Assembly: GCF_022558445.1 (NCBI RefSeq)
Contig: NZ_CP054699.1
Coordinates: 1,754,001-1,818,000, forward strand
Direction of reading: 5' to 3'
Length of the DNA stretch: 64,000 bases
Origin: Candidatus Contubernalis alkalaceticus
Lineage (GTDB): Bacteria > Bacillota > Dethiobacteria > SKNC01
A program made the translations under genes and the position numbers. This document shows positions 36,651 through 45,495 of the stretch, one piece after another; within the stretch, counting starts at the first letter, position 1; each line of letters opens with the position of its first letter. The notes under the pieces were generated by a model. The model was not told the DNA's origin, ran no database searches, and saw only the letters and a list, made by a program, of their open reading frames with translations.

Positions 36651-38093
36651 TTAATTTGCTTTGCTTGTAACTATATCTCCACAAGCTTTATTTTCCGGTA
36701 GAACATAGCTCCGTAAGCCCGGTATATATGCCAAAACAACATAGCTGACAAAACTGACAATGGTTGCCAGCCCTGTGGCTGTGAAGTAATAAAACATTTG
36801 ATTTTTTGGCATAAATGTAATGGGGTCGTACGTTAGAAAATATGAGATAACTCCCAGAACAAAGGCTACTGCAGAGATGATGTTAAAGCCACCAGTAAAG
36901 TTATAGCAGCCAGTCTTCAAAGAGAAAAGGGATCTCACAGAAACTTTCTGTCTTCTAACAACAAAGTAATCAGCAATAATCAATGCAATTACAGGACCAC
37001 ATATTACTCCTGCGATGGCGATAAAGGTTTCATAATATACCCAAACGCCGCCCCACAGAACCAGGATACCTGTCCAAGCAGCCCAGATGGAAGCAACCAC
37101 CCTGTAGCTCCAAACGGGTTTCAAAATCTTTGTGCTTACGCTCATACTATACAGCCCGATAGCCATGGTGGTTATATTGGCTACCCCAATAAAAATAAGG
37201 GATAATATTCCTAATGCAGGACCACCTAAATGTAACAACCATTCAGTAGGGTCGGTACTGACCTCGCCAACCATATCCCCCATTAACAAACCTGTAAAAG
37301 CTCCCAGAACAATAAAGCCTGCCATAATAACTGAATAGCCAAGCCATGTTCCCCAGCATGCAGGCCTTTCCCGCTTAACCAGTCGGGTCAGAACCCCGAT
37401 TGCCGGAAGCCATGCAAAAACAAAGGCTAAGTTCCATTCGTTAACCAGCATATAAGGAGTCTTGAGATCATCGTAAGAGCTGGCATATAAAGGTTCCATC
37501 CTGGAAAGTTCGCTTAAGGAAGCATTGCTAAAAACCAGAATTAAAATCAATACTCCCACCAGGAACAGTGAAGGAACCATGATACGGGTGGCCATTTTAA
37601 CTGCAACGGGTCCCCGGATGGCTATCCACCAGCCAAAAATAACGCAGGTTAAAGCTATATAAGCAACCCAACCTTCAGATAAGGGTAAGCCCACCTCCGC
37701 CAAAATCCGCCAAATAGATAAACCGTACATCTGGGCATTGATGGCATACCAACCCCAGACCGGTACAATCGCTAAAAACAAAATAGCAAAAACACCTTTG
37801 TAACCAAAAACTGCCCTGGCATAAATCCAGTGATCAATACCATACCTGCATCCTATAATGCCAATTAAAGCGAGCAGTATTCCGCCCAGAGATATGATGC
37901 CGAAGGTGCTGGTCAAAAATTCTTTTAACCCCACCATTGTGGCAATATGGCCGCCCTGGTAGTAACACCATGTTGCTATGGCATACCCTCCGGTAACCAG
38001 TAAAATATCAAAAAAATTGTAAATTCGTTCTCCCTTTTTCATGGGGATTATTCCATATACAACTTCATTATTTACTTGAGATTCTATTGACAA
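36651..38093 (-). CDS. NCS1-family (purine-cytosine permease type) transporter
   Basis: The frame is open to 38198, but AGAAGGGAG lies nine nt before TTG 38093, and family homology begins about there, so the product has 480 residues. It has about twelve membrane helices with the NCS1 features FFDILLVTGGYAIATWCYYQ near the start, FAWLPAIGVLTRL in the middle, and ADYFVVRR near helix 10. NCS1 carriers take up nucleobases, allantoin, hydantoins and thiamine-related compounds. Beside mttB it probably imports the methylated substrate. A 57-residue membrane protein precedes it by 41 bp. Confidence 0.9.
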   Translation of the reverse strand: MSIESQVNNEVVYGIIPMKKGERIYNFFDILLVTGGYAIATWCYYQGGHIATMVGLKEFLTSTFGIISLGGILLALIGIIGCRYGIDHWIYARAVFGYKGVFAILFLAIVPVWGWYAINAQMYGLSIWRILAEVGLPLSEGWVAYIALTCVIFGWWIAIRGPVAVKMATRIMVPSLFLVGVLILILVFSNASLSELSRMEPLYASSYDDLKTPYMLVNEWNLAFVFAWLPAIGVLTRLVKRERPACWGTWLGYSVIMAGFIVLGAFTGLLMGDMVGEVSTDPTEWLLHLGGPALGILSLIFIGVANITTMAIGLYSMSVSTKILKPVWSYRVVASIWAAWTGILVLWGGVWVYYETFIAIAGVICGPVIALIIADYFVVRRQKVSVRSLFSLKTGCYNFTGGFNIISAVAFVLGVISYFLTYDPITFMPKNQMFYYFTATGLATIVSFVSYVVLAYIPGLRSYVLPENKACGDIVTSKAN

Positions 38094-38134
38094 TTGCAAT
38101 AACTCCCTTCTGTTGAATATTGTAGCGCTTTGAC

Positions 38135-38308
38135 TTAGACCCAACCCAGGGCTAATACTATGGCCGATACGACGACGGCTGCTACCAATCCATACCAATC
38201 TTTCGTTTCGATTCGTTCTACATAGGCATCGGGATTTGATTCAAGAAATTCACATCTTTCCAGGGCTTCCTTATCAATTACCTCCAGCAAATCAACCTCA
38301 TTTCCCAC
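38135..38308 (-). CDS. 57-residue single-span membrane protein upstream of the NCS1 transporter
   Basis: From GTG 38308 (AAAGGAGGG six nt upstream) a frame reads MGNEVDLLEVIDKEALERCE, then an acidic stretch, then RIETKDWYGLVAAVVV... ending LALGWV at 38135. It has an acidic cytosolic part of about 40 residues and one C-terminal membrane helix. It is too short for usual gene calls but has a strong ribosome site and lies immediately ahead of the transporter, so I think it is real, perhaps a small transporter subunit. Confidence 0.7.
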   Translation of the reverse strand: MGNEVDLLEVIDKEALERCEFLESNPDAYVERIETKDWYGLVAAVVVSAIVLALGWV

Positions 38309-38448
38309 AACTAACCCTCCTTTCTATTATTATATTGGCTTGTATAAATGATAACATGACGCTGAATTTTTTGAAATAGCACATATATGCTCATTTTAAT
38401 ACATATCAATCCATTGTTCTATTTTTTAAAAAATAGTAAATAACAAAA

Positions 38449-38553
38449 TCCCATATTTGACCAAATCAGCACCGGCCAAATCTAGGTCAGGGAGAGTAAG
38501 AGGGCTAAGTCCCCTATCTCCGCGAAACTAAGCAGCAGAAATAGACGACGTTA
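38449..38553. pseudogene. two scraps of the ABC-2 permease gene
   Basis: Bases 38449-38541 match 40069-40156 inside the intact permease gene, with small deletions, and 38541-38553 (AAATAGACGACGTT) match 40647-40660. The pieces are in the same orientation with 490 bp missing between them. Confidence 0.88.
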
Positions 38554-38641
38554 CTCCATTTCTAATTCTTTAAACAAGCACAAAGTGACTCGATATTTAT
38601 AATGTTTTGAAAACTTAACTTACGTTTTTTTATCTAATTCA

Positions 38642-38697
38642 TTTTCCTTAATGGTCATTAAGGAAAAAACCAGTAATTGTTAAATAATTACCGGTTT
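38642..38697. terminator. two adjacent hairpins
   Basis: TTTTCCTTAAT-GGTC-ATTAAGGAAAA (38642-38667) is followed by AAAACC.GTAAT...ATTAC.GGTTTT (38666-38697), which ends in a T-run on the plus strand. They separate the methyltransferase locus from the next unit. Confidence 0.65.
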
Positions 38698-38796
38698 TGA
38701 GCGATGTTTAATTTAATTTACACTTTTGTTTGTATTGTTTAATAATTAACTCCAGTATCCAGGCTTATTTAACACCGTAGCATTGGTATAATAGCA

Positions 38797-39019
38797 CTAT
38801 TCTTCATCTCTCTTGTTTTGAATCCTGTTTATAAAAATAGTTGTTACTGCGATAATAATAGCAACAGCAGCCGTAATAAACAAAAGTGGTGCAGCCATTT
38901 CATCAATATGATTAGAATTACTGAAGCTTGCATTCTTTACCAGAACCAAAATAGATGCAGAAACTGCAACCGCTAAGACCATGGTAAGAAACACTTTTAA
39001 GAATGGCTTTTCTATTCAT
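38797..39019 (-). pseudogene. small two-helix membrane protein with one-base frameshift
   Basis: From ATG 39019 (GGAGG nine nt upstream) the start reads MNRKAILK; then one extra A shifts the frame and the protein continues VFLTMVLAVAVSASILVLV ... LLFITAAVAIIIAVTTIF to 38797. Without the extra base it would be a 73-residue protein with two helices. The family is not recognised. It follows an XRE regulator relic, a common pairing of regulator and small membrane protein. Confidence 0.55.
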
Positions 39020-39130
39020 TTTTGTCATCCTCCCAAATATATCGTTCAAAGTCTTATCCAACACCTTACATATTGCGACACACAAATTAATCGTTGGGTT
39101 ATAGTTGCCATTCTCAATAACACTAAAGTA
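39020..39130 (-). pseudogene. XRE-family regulator C-terminal relic
   Basis: The minus strand reads LSQYFSVIENGNYNPTINLC followed by VAICKVLDKTLNDIFGRM. The IENG.YNPT..LC..IC..LDKTLNDIF pattern is the helix-turn-helix end of small XRE regulators. The first helices are missing and the frame runs on into the next gene without a stop. Confidence 0.7.
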
Positions 39131-39316
39131 CTGTGATAAGAACTGTAATTAATTCCTGCCGGCTGCAAAAAAGGCTTTGGTTTTAGAAAAATCGTAACGG
39201 AGTATTTACAAAAAAAGAAAAAGCCAGGGATTACCTGACGTTGTTTGATAAATACAATAAATAACTTCCCCCCAATTATAAAACTAAAACGGGTATACAA
39301 GATGAAAAAAATCCTA

Positions 39317-39640
39317 TTATTTATCTTTCGTATCGCTTTTCATATAACGATTACCAGTATTCGCATAAATAAGGAATACTATAGCTGCCAGCACAAACAA
39401 TATCCAGCTTACTGATATTAGCCAATTTGTATTAAAAAATTCTCCCAATGAACCTATAAGCATAACGGCTCCCAGAATAAATAGAAAATTACCTACGCCA
39501 TTACACAGGGAGGCAGTATCATATTTTTCCTTTTCTTTCTTGGGGGATGTATTATATCCTGCGATAAGCCAGGTCCATTTTGTATACTTAATCAGGATTC
39601 CCAGCAGGATTAGTGAAATGAAAATAAGAAGATGAATCAT
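39317..39640 (-). CDS. DUF3784 membrane protein
   Basis: 107 residues with three membrane helices and the family motif AGYNTSPKKEKEKYDTASLC between helices 1 and 2. DUF3784 proteins have no known function. AGGAGTGGTATAA precedes the ATG, which touches the stop of the upstream ABC permease gene, so it is translated from the same mRNA. A 29-bp copy of its start lies at 32061-32090. Confidence 0.85.
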   Translation of the reverse strand: MIHLLIFISLILLGILIKYTKWTWLIAGYNTSPKKEKEKYDTASLCNGVGNFLFILGAVMLIGSLGEFFNTNWLISVSWILFVLAAIVFLIYANTGNRYMKSDTKDK

Positions 39641-41209
39641 TTATACCACTCCTATCTGACGAATGCGGGCCAGCACTGCTGCAGCAAATAGTAGCAGTGC
39701 CGCAGTCAGGTGAAACAAAGGGGAAACCGGCGCCAGGGCCTGTCCTGACAATCCAATAAAGTCTAAATAGGGTACGCCGTTCATCAGTCCGAAATACCAG
39801 AAAAAGGCAACATAGATTACTTCAAAAAGTTTGCTGCCTTTACTGATCACCCCCAGAGCTAAAGCTAGAGAGGTTACGAAGGCGGCCCCAATGATAATAT
39901 TGGGAAGATATTCCCAATAACCCGTAATGGCCAAACGCAGTATTACCCCTCCTGCCGTAACAGCTGCTACGGCAAATCCTGCCAGCCAGATGGCCGGCAG
40001 CTGCCGGTTGATTATTCGTGGAGTCGAAAAAATAATTTCTTCTGTTCCGGAGTTATCCTCACGACATCCCATATTTGACCAAATCAGCACCGGCCAAATC
40101 CAGGTCAGGGAGAGTAAGAGGGCTATGTCCCCTATCTCCTGCGAAACTAAAGCAGCAGTAAAAAGGCCGGCAGCCACAATGTACCACCACCAGCGTAATC
40201 CTTTAAGCATCAAGCGTAGTTCCATCATCATCAGCCGTGCAAAACTAAACCCTCTTACTGCAGTGGTGAGACTGTCAGTATTTAATTCAGCAAATGCAGG
40301 AGCAGATATGTGTTGAGTGGTTTTCTGTTTATTTTTAAGCCGTACTAACGGTTTTTTTTCCCGGGAGGAATCGAACCGGCTAAAAAGCAAAGCAGAAAAG
40401 GACAGGATGAGCATTGCCGCCCCAATCCAAAACAGTCGTTCTAAAAGCATAGATGCTGTCCAATCAATACCCTGCCAGGGGAAATTACCGGCTTTTTCAC
40501 CAATTCCCAACAATATTACACTGCTGCCAGGTACTCCTGTGTAGGCAGCGGCATCTGCTTGAACTTTAGGCAGTACCATATTTAAACCAAACAGGTCAAA
40601 AGACTGTTGATCTGCCGACAAAACTATGGCATTAAGCCATAAGAAAAAATAGACGACGTTGCCAAACCCCCTGCGCAGCCAGAAGACACTTTCAAAGAGC
40701 ACTGCTGCGGCGGATACTACTGCCATGACCGGAAGGGTAAGGTAAACAAATGGCGATAGTAGAGGCCAAAGCTCCAGTTGGTAACTCTCTCCCCGGATGA
40801 ACTGCATGGCCAATGCCGAGAGAACTATTACAGCCATACCAAATATTAGAACCAGAAAATTGCTGAGAAATTTTCCTGTTATATAATTCAGCCTGCTCAG
40901 AGTTGTGGTGGCAATAATCTGTCCTACTCCTGTTTCCAGATCCCGGGTAATAGTATTTTTTACAATATAAAAACCAGGTAAGGAATAAAATACTGCAGTG
41001 AGCATGGCCACCATCATCCCTATCCAGGCAGAGTTATAGATTCCGCGATAGCCGGAAAAACGCATCACATTATAGGCTGCTTCATCTACGGGAACAAGCA
41101 GGTAAGAAGCCAAAATGGTGGCACCTAAAACCATAAGAAAGCTGTACCTTCTTATGCGCTCCAGAAAATCTGCCCTGGCCAGGTGGTATAAGGTAATAAA
41201 AGGGCTCAT
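39641..41209 (-). CDS. ABC-2 type permease, duplicated-domain (522 residues)
   Basis: The product has about twelve helices, in two similar halves: HLARADFLERIRRYSFLMVL at the start and ARLMMMELRLMLKGLRWWWY in the middle each open an ABC-2-like half. The segment NTITRDLETGVGQIIATTTL matches the conserved coupling loop. It partners the ATPase at 41206-42087, whose stop it overlaps by 4 nt. Substrate is unknown. Scraps of this gene occur at 22790, 32061 (junction) and 38449, so it was once duplicated. Confidence 0.9.
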   Translation of the reverse strand: MSPFITLYHLARADFLERIRRYSFLMVLGATILASYLLVPVDEAAYNVMRFSGYRGIYNSAWIGMMVAMLTAVFYSLPGFYIVKNTITRDLETGVGQIIATTTLSRLNYITGKFLSNFLVLIFGMAVIVLSALAMQFIRGESYQLELWPLLSPFVYLTLPVMAVVSAAAVLFESVFWLRRGFGNVVYFFLWLNAIVLSADQQSFDLFGLNMVLPKVQADAAAYTGVPGSSVILLGIGEKAGNFPWQGIDWTASMLLERLFWIGAAMLILSFSALLFSRFDSSREKKPLVRLKNKQKTTQHISAPAFAELNTDSLTTAVRGFSFARLMMMELRLMLKGLRWWWYIVAAGLFTAALVSQEIGDIALLLSLTWIWPVLIWSNMGCREDNSGTEEIIFSTPRIINRQLPAIWLAGFAVAAVTAGGVILRLAITGYWEYLPNIIIGAAFVTSLALALGVISKGSKLFEVIYVAFFWYFGLMNGVPYLDFIGLSGQALAPVSPLFHLTAALLLFAAAVLARIRQIGVV

Positions 41210-42087
41210 GCCTCTTTTCCTCCTTGATCCCTGGTATAGAAGATATATGCATCTTCCAGTTTAGGAATTGCTTCGGCAGCGCTGCTTCCGGGGGATGAAT
41301 CATTTATCAGCCTGACGTGGATTCCGTCACTGCGTCGGGTTATCTGGGTAATTAAGTGTTTTTCCTTTACTCCCGCAAGTTCAGAAGCCGGTATCAACCA
41401 TTCCCAGACCTTGCCCTCTACCAGTCCCAGCAGTTCTTCCGGAGACGAAAATGAGAGCAGCCTTCCTCTTTTAATAATAGCTATATCTGTGGCCACAGTT
41501 TCTACATCAGGGACGATATGCGTGGACAATATTACGATTCTTTCTCCGCTCAGATCCGACAGCAGGTTTCGGAAGCGCAGCCTCTCTTCCGGATCAAGTC
41601 CGGTGGTGGGTTCGTCCACCATTAGCAGACGGGGATCGTTTAGCAGTGCCTGGGCGATGCCCACTCGCTGTTTTAACCCTCCGGAATAGCCCCCCATAGC
41701 CCGCTTACATACTCCGGTTAAGTTTAACAGCTCAATGAGTTCCGTGACCCGTTTACGTGAGTTTTTTGGCTCGAGGCCTTTCATCGCAGCCATGTATTCT
41801 AAAAATTCTATGGCGTTTAGGTTTGGATAGATCCCAAAATCCTGTGGCAGGTAGCCTAAATCTGCCCGGACAGCATCTGGTTTTTTTACTATATCGGTCC
41901 CATTCCAGAAAACAAACCCGGAAGTAGGTTTTGTAATGGTAGCAACAATACGCATCAGTGTAGATTTACCGGACCCGTTAGGGCCCAACAGGCCCAATAC
42001 CCCCGGACTCAGCTTCAGGCTGAAATCCTGCAGTCCCCAAACCTTTCCTTTGTACTGTTTACTGACATTATTTATAAGGAGTTCCAT
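41206..42087 (-). CDS. ABC transporter ATP-binding protein
   Basis: 293 residues from ATG 42087, nine nt after AGGAG; the frame start at 42108 lacks a ribosome site. Walker A GPNGSGKST near residue 36, signature YSGGLKQRVG, Walker B LLMVDEPTTGLDP and STHIVPDVE are complete. The C-terminal extension ends in EDAYIFYTRDQGGKEA. It energises the 522-residue permease encoded next. Confidence 0.93.
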   Translation of the reverse strand: MELLINNVSKQYKGKVWGLQDFSLKLSPGVLGLLGPNGSGKSTLMRIVATITKPTSGFVFWNGTDIVKKPDAVRADLGYLPQDFGIYPNLNAIEFLEYMAAMKGLEPKNSRKRVTELIELLNLTGVCKRAMGGYSGGLKQRVGIAQALLNDPRLLMVDEPTTGLDPEERLRFRNLLSDLSGERIVILSTHIVPDVETVATDIAIIKRGRLLSFSSPEELLGLVEGKVWEWLIPASELAGVKEKHLITQITRRSDGIHVRLINDSSPGSSAAEAIPKLEDAYIFYTRDQGGKEA

Positions 42088-42250
42088 AACATTATGCTCC
42101 TCCCTCATACCTAATGGTTTCTTTAAAATAACATTGAACGCAACAGGGGATATCTTTCTTCATTCCAAACAAATTGATCATTTACAACAGCAATAATATC
42201 ACAGAGATATGGTGACTCCAATGCCATTACCATCCCTTGAGAAATGTGTG

Positions 42251-43051
42251 TTATCCTTCAATAGCATTCATAAAGTTGAAGACGATATCATTATCTTCAA
42301 AAGAAAGGTAACTGCCTGTATCATCCATGAGCATATTATAAAAATCTATGGTTTCTATTGGAAACTTTATATGATCCCCGGGAATAATTGATAATTTTAT
42401 TAAGTTTTTATCAAGATGTATTTTAATTTTTATTAAACTGGTTTTTTTTCTGGCATAAAATTCAAATATTGAATACAGGATATCTTCTATAGCTTCCCTG
42501 TCAGCATTTATTGCAGGTTCTACCAGACCCAGATTATTAATTATTATTATTTCCGGAGTAAAGGCCACCAGGGGTTTATGAGATAATCTCTGAATCAGTG
42601 TCCGGGTAAAACATGTTTCATCTTCAATACCTGCAGGTATTGAAGATGAAACATGTTTCTGATTATTTACATATTCCACCATATCCTTTGTCAGGTGAAC
42701 AAGATTAAAGGGTGGCGGGCTTTTAAAAATATTTCCTCCTACCGTACTTAAATATGAATTAATTAAGCGTTGGCATAACCTCAAATAGTATTTATCAATT
42801 ATATCTGTAAGTAATTCCGCTTGAAATATTTTTTTCAGACGGGAAACAAATTCTAGACCTTTTAGAAAAAAAGCAGGATCGGGCAGTCCTGTATTATTAA
42901 AATTCCGGGCAAAACGGCTGAAATCTGATATATAAACGTCAATGGTATGACTATCAATTAATCCTTGTACTTTCATAGCCGCAGCGTTTTCTCCCAATTC
43001 ATTTAAATAATATTCTATTCTGTGCAGTCTCCCGGCTATAGCGGCAAACAT
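42251..43051 (-). CDS. degenerate histidine-kinase-like protein
   Basis: The 266-residue product has a helical N-terminal half (RLHRIEYYLNELGENAAAMK) and a C-terminal half resembling a kinase ATPase fold (AINADREAIEDILYSIFEFY, then SLIKIKIHLDKNLIKLSI), but N- and G-box residues are not conserved. The coding frame stays open upstream to about 43125 without a normal start, so the true N-terminus may be longer. A perfect 50-bp palindrome interrupts the middle (42609-42658). It follows the metallo-hydrolase gene. Function is unknown; a phosphotransfer or scaffold role is inference. Confidence 0.5.
   Translation of the reverse strand: MFAAIAGRLHRIEYYLNELGENAAAMKVQGLIDSHTIDVYISDFSRFARNFNNTGLPDPAFFLKGLEFVSRLKKIFQAELLTDIIDKYYLRLCQRLINSYLSTVGGNIFKSPPPFNLVHLTKDMVEYVNNQKHVSSSIPAGIEDETCFTRTLIQRLSHKPLVAFTPEIIIINNLGLVEPAINADREAIEDILYSIFEFYARKKTSLIKIKIHLDKNLIKLSIIPGDHIKFPIETIDFYNMLMDDTGSYLSFEDNDIVFNFMNAIEG
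42609..42658. repeat. perfect 50-bp palindrome inside a coding region
   Basis: Each base from 42609 to 42633 is complementary to its mirror at 42634-42658, centred on CCTGCAGG. There is no loop. The palindrome is read through in frame by the kinase-like gene. Confidence 0.95.
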
Positions 43052-43116
43052 GACCTCGCTCTTTTTTAATAAAATATTAGAAGCATGGATTAATTTTTTC
43101 TTTCTTTCGTTATCAA

Positions 43117-43986
43117 TTAATTTAATATCTTCAAAATTTTTAGATAAGAAATTTTTTTCTCTATTATTGATAGTGCTTGAGTTTTATTAATGATTGGACC
43201 GTGTCCTGATACAATAGCATCAATAAATTCTTCCTGGAGCAAATAGTTAAATAGAGCCCATACTGAATGTTTTAAATCTTTAAGGGACCAGCCAATAGTC
43301 CCGGCTATCCCCATATTGGCGGCAAAAAGTATATCGCCTGTAATTAAAACATTTTCGACCCGAAAACAAGTGCTGTCCGGTGAATGCCCTGGAGTACTAA
43401 GACATTCTATGACTATATCACCGACGATCAACTGGTAACTGCTTATTTCAATTTCCTTTAAGACAGAAGTCTTTTTGTATATTAATTGATTATTACTGCA
43501 GCAGATATCTATTTCTACATTTAACCCGGACCCGGATATCTCCGAAATATCCGGCAAGATTATATCAGGTATATAAGATGGAATCTTGAAATCCAAAAAA
43601 TCTTCTAGCAATACATTACGGTTTATTACCACTGCGAAAATATCTGCGCAAACCTGGTTCATTATAGTCTTAAACTTAATTTTCTTCTGTTGAAAAAGTC
43701 TAAATAAATTATAAGAGTGATCAATATGACAATGGGTTAACAAAACGTATACCGGGGAATTGTTATAATTATAATGTCCAATAATCTCTTCAATATATTC
43801 CGCTTGACTTTGTAATCCACCGGGGTCAATAATAACAATTTGTTCTGGAGATTTTATTATAACACAATTGGAGTTAATAATATTTACCCTGCCGGTTAAT
43901 ATAAAACACGTTATACTTTCTTCATCTATATCTTCTGTTTGCAAAAATAAATGTTCTTTATGCAGATTTATTTCTACCATTTTCAT
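43117..43986 (-). CDS. metallo-beta-lactamase-fold hydrolase
   Basis: 289 residues with all metal ligands: THCHIDHS at 84-91, the GHSPDST His near 200, GDILFAA Asp near 219 and a final VSGHGP His near 267. An insertion of about 40 residues lies after the first motif. The fold is that of glyoxalase II-like and quorum-quenching hydrolases; the substrate is unknown. It is upstream of the kinase-like gene and probably cotranscribed with it. Confidence 0.9.
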   Translation of the reverse strand: MKMVEINLHKEHLFLQTEDIDEESITCFILTGRVNIINSNCVIIKSPEQIVIIDPGGLQSQAEYIEEIIGHYNYNNSPVYVLLTHCHIDHSYNLFRLFQQKKIKFKTIMNQVCADIFAVVINRNVLLEDFLDFKIPSYIPDIILPDISEISGSGLNVEIDICCSNNQLIYKKTSVLKEIEISSYQLIVGDIVIECLSTPGHSPDSTCFRVENVLITGDILFAANMGIAGTIGWSLKDLKHSVWALFNYLLQEEFIDAIVSGHGPIINKTQALSIIEKKISYLKILKILN

Positions 43987-44107
43987 AGTTATCTTAATTC
44001 TCCTTTTAAAGCAGCGAAAGGTGGTAACAATATTTCCTGCAAAGCAAGCAAAACAATAAGTCCAATAATAATAATATTTTCATATTTTATTCTCTTTATA
44101 GTATAAA

Positions 44108-44158
44108 AAATGGGACAAGGGGACTGTCCTGGCTTGTCCCGCCTGTCCCATTTTTTTT
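44108..44158. terminator. bidirectional terminator
   Basis: AAAAAATGGGACA...TGTCCCATTTTTTTT forms a strong stem with GGGAC/GTCCC in its upper part, with T-runs on both strands. Confidence 0.85.
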
Positions 44159-44265
44159 TACCTGAATTTAACGTAACATTTACATTAAATTAAACTAATT
44201 ATTATACAATTTAATTATTCAGTAACCCACAACAAGTAAGTAACTTTTTAAAGGAGCTAATTACC

Positions 44266-44388
44266 ATGCTAAATTATCTGGCAGCTGCATTGTTTTTTAT
44301 CTTAACATTTGGAATGGGTTATTTTAATTATATACAAAGTCAAATAAATGCAAAAAATTGGATTGATAAAATTAAAGCCCCAAAATAA
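44266..44388 (+). CDS. 40-residue single-helix membrane protein
   Basis: ATG 44266 follows AAAGGAG by nine nt. The product MLNYLAAALFFILTFGMGYF is followed by NYIQSQINAKNWIDKIKAPK and a stop. It has one membrane helix and an amphipathic basic tail. It stands alone between two minus-strand genes. No family is recognised, but the ribosome site and the composition argue for expression. Confidence 0.55.
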   Translation: MLNYLAAALFFILTFGMGYFNYIQSQINAKNWIDKIKAPK

Positions 44389-44460
44389 TTTTTACTCAAT
44401 ATTTTACATATTGTGGGATATTAAATCATGGTTAAGTTGTATATATACTACCAACCTCCA

Positions 44461-45282
44461 TCACATGGATTCGTTTATTTGATCCACAAATCCTAAAATC
44501 TCTTCCAATACTTCCGTACCTTGTTGGTCTTGCAGCATGTCTGTACCATGAGCTTTTCCTGAAAAAATCTTAATTTCTTTGGGTTCATTTGCTAAAACGA
44601 AGAATTCTTCGGCACTGATTACAGCAGCGTTATCTCCTTCGCTAGCCAAAATGAGTTTAGGAGCCTTAATCTGAAAGACCTCATCTTTGGCACTCAACCC
44701 CCGAAAATCAGTAGGTGCGGAGATAGCAACCACACCTGCTGCAGGTCGTTGAGCTGCCACCTTCATAGATGCCGTCCCTCCCATACTGGCCCCTATGAGA
44801 ACAACCTTATCAATGCCCTTTCCCTTCATAAAGTTCCAGGCAGCATCTACATCTCTATGTATTAGTGCAATCTCCTTTTCCCCCTCAGAATTTCCGTATC
44901 CTCGAAAGTCAAAGGTAAGAACCTGGTATCCCTTAGATGCCAGAATAACGGCCACATCATACCAGCTGCTCTGGTCGCTGGGAAACATATGGGCCAGAAT
45001 AACCCCTGTTTCTCCTTTTCCAAACAGCATTCCATGAATAGTGAGGCCATCGTCGGTAATAAAAGTTACATCCTCAGGCTCAGTAGATACTTCCGTATTC
45101 TCTTCTTCCTTTTTTTCTTCTTCAGCTTTCGTTTCCTCTTTTACTTCTTCTATTATTTCTTCATTTGTCTCATCAATGATGTTTTGGGGTTCCATAATAG
45201 CTTCATCCGTGTTTGAGCAGCCTAAAACAAGAAAACTCGTGATGATAATAATCAGGAATATGGTTAAATGGTTCTTTTTCAT
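44461..45282 (-). CDS. alpha/beta hydrolase lipoprotein
   Basis: 273 residues from ATG 45282 (GGGAGGG seven nt upstream; the frame extends to 45381 without support). The signal peptide ends in FLVLGCSN, a lipobox. A 40-residue Glu/Lys-rich linker follows, then an alpha/beta hydrolase domain with LIGASMGGTAS (nucleophile Ser), an Asp in ASEGDNAAV and a His in GKAHGTDM. It is tethered to the outer face of the membrane by lipid. Substrate is unknown, likely an ester or peptide. Confidence 0.88.
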   Translation of the reverse strand: MKKNHLTIFLIIIITSFLVLGCSNTDEAIMEPQNIIDETNEEIIEEVKEETKAEEEKKEEENTEVSTEPEDVTFITDDGLTIHGMLFGKGETGVILAHMFPSDQSSWYDVAVILASKGYQVLTFDFRGYGNSEGEKEIALIHRDVDAAWNFMKGKGIDKVVLIGASMGGTASMKVAAQRPAAGVVAISAPTDFRGLSAKDEVFQIKAPKLILASEGDNAAVISAEEFFVLANEPKEIKIFSGKAHGTDMLQDQQGTEVLEEILGFVDQINESM

Positions 45283-45495
45283 CAAATTCCCTCCCCAAAA
45301 TAATTTAACTTTTGTAAAAACTCTTAAAAACTTTTTGGTATCAATAATTTTCTGCCCATCACCCCCTCGTTTTTTTAACAACTGCTAAAGGTCTGAGCTT
45401 TATCTAGAGAAAGAAAAAATTGCTGTGATATTGATATCAACTAAGATAAGCTCAAGCTCCTCTGACTCCGGTATATAACCCTTATAAACGTTTCC

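Noticed and set aside
39046-39300. 84-codon minus-strand frame
   Set aside because: It covers an XRE regulator relic in another frame and shows no family of its own.
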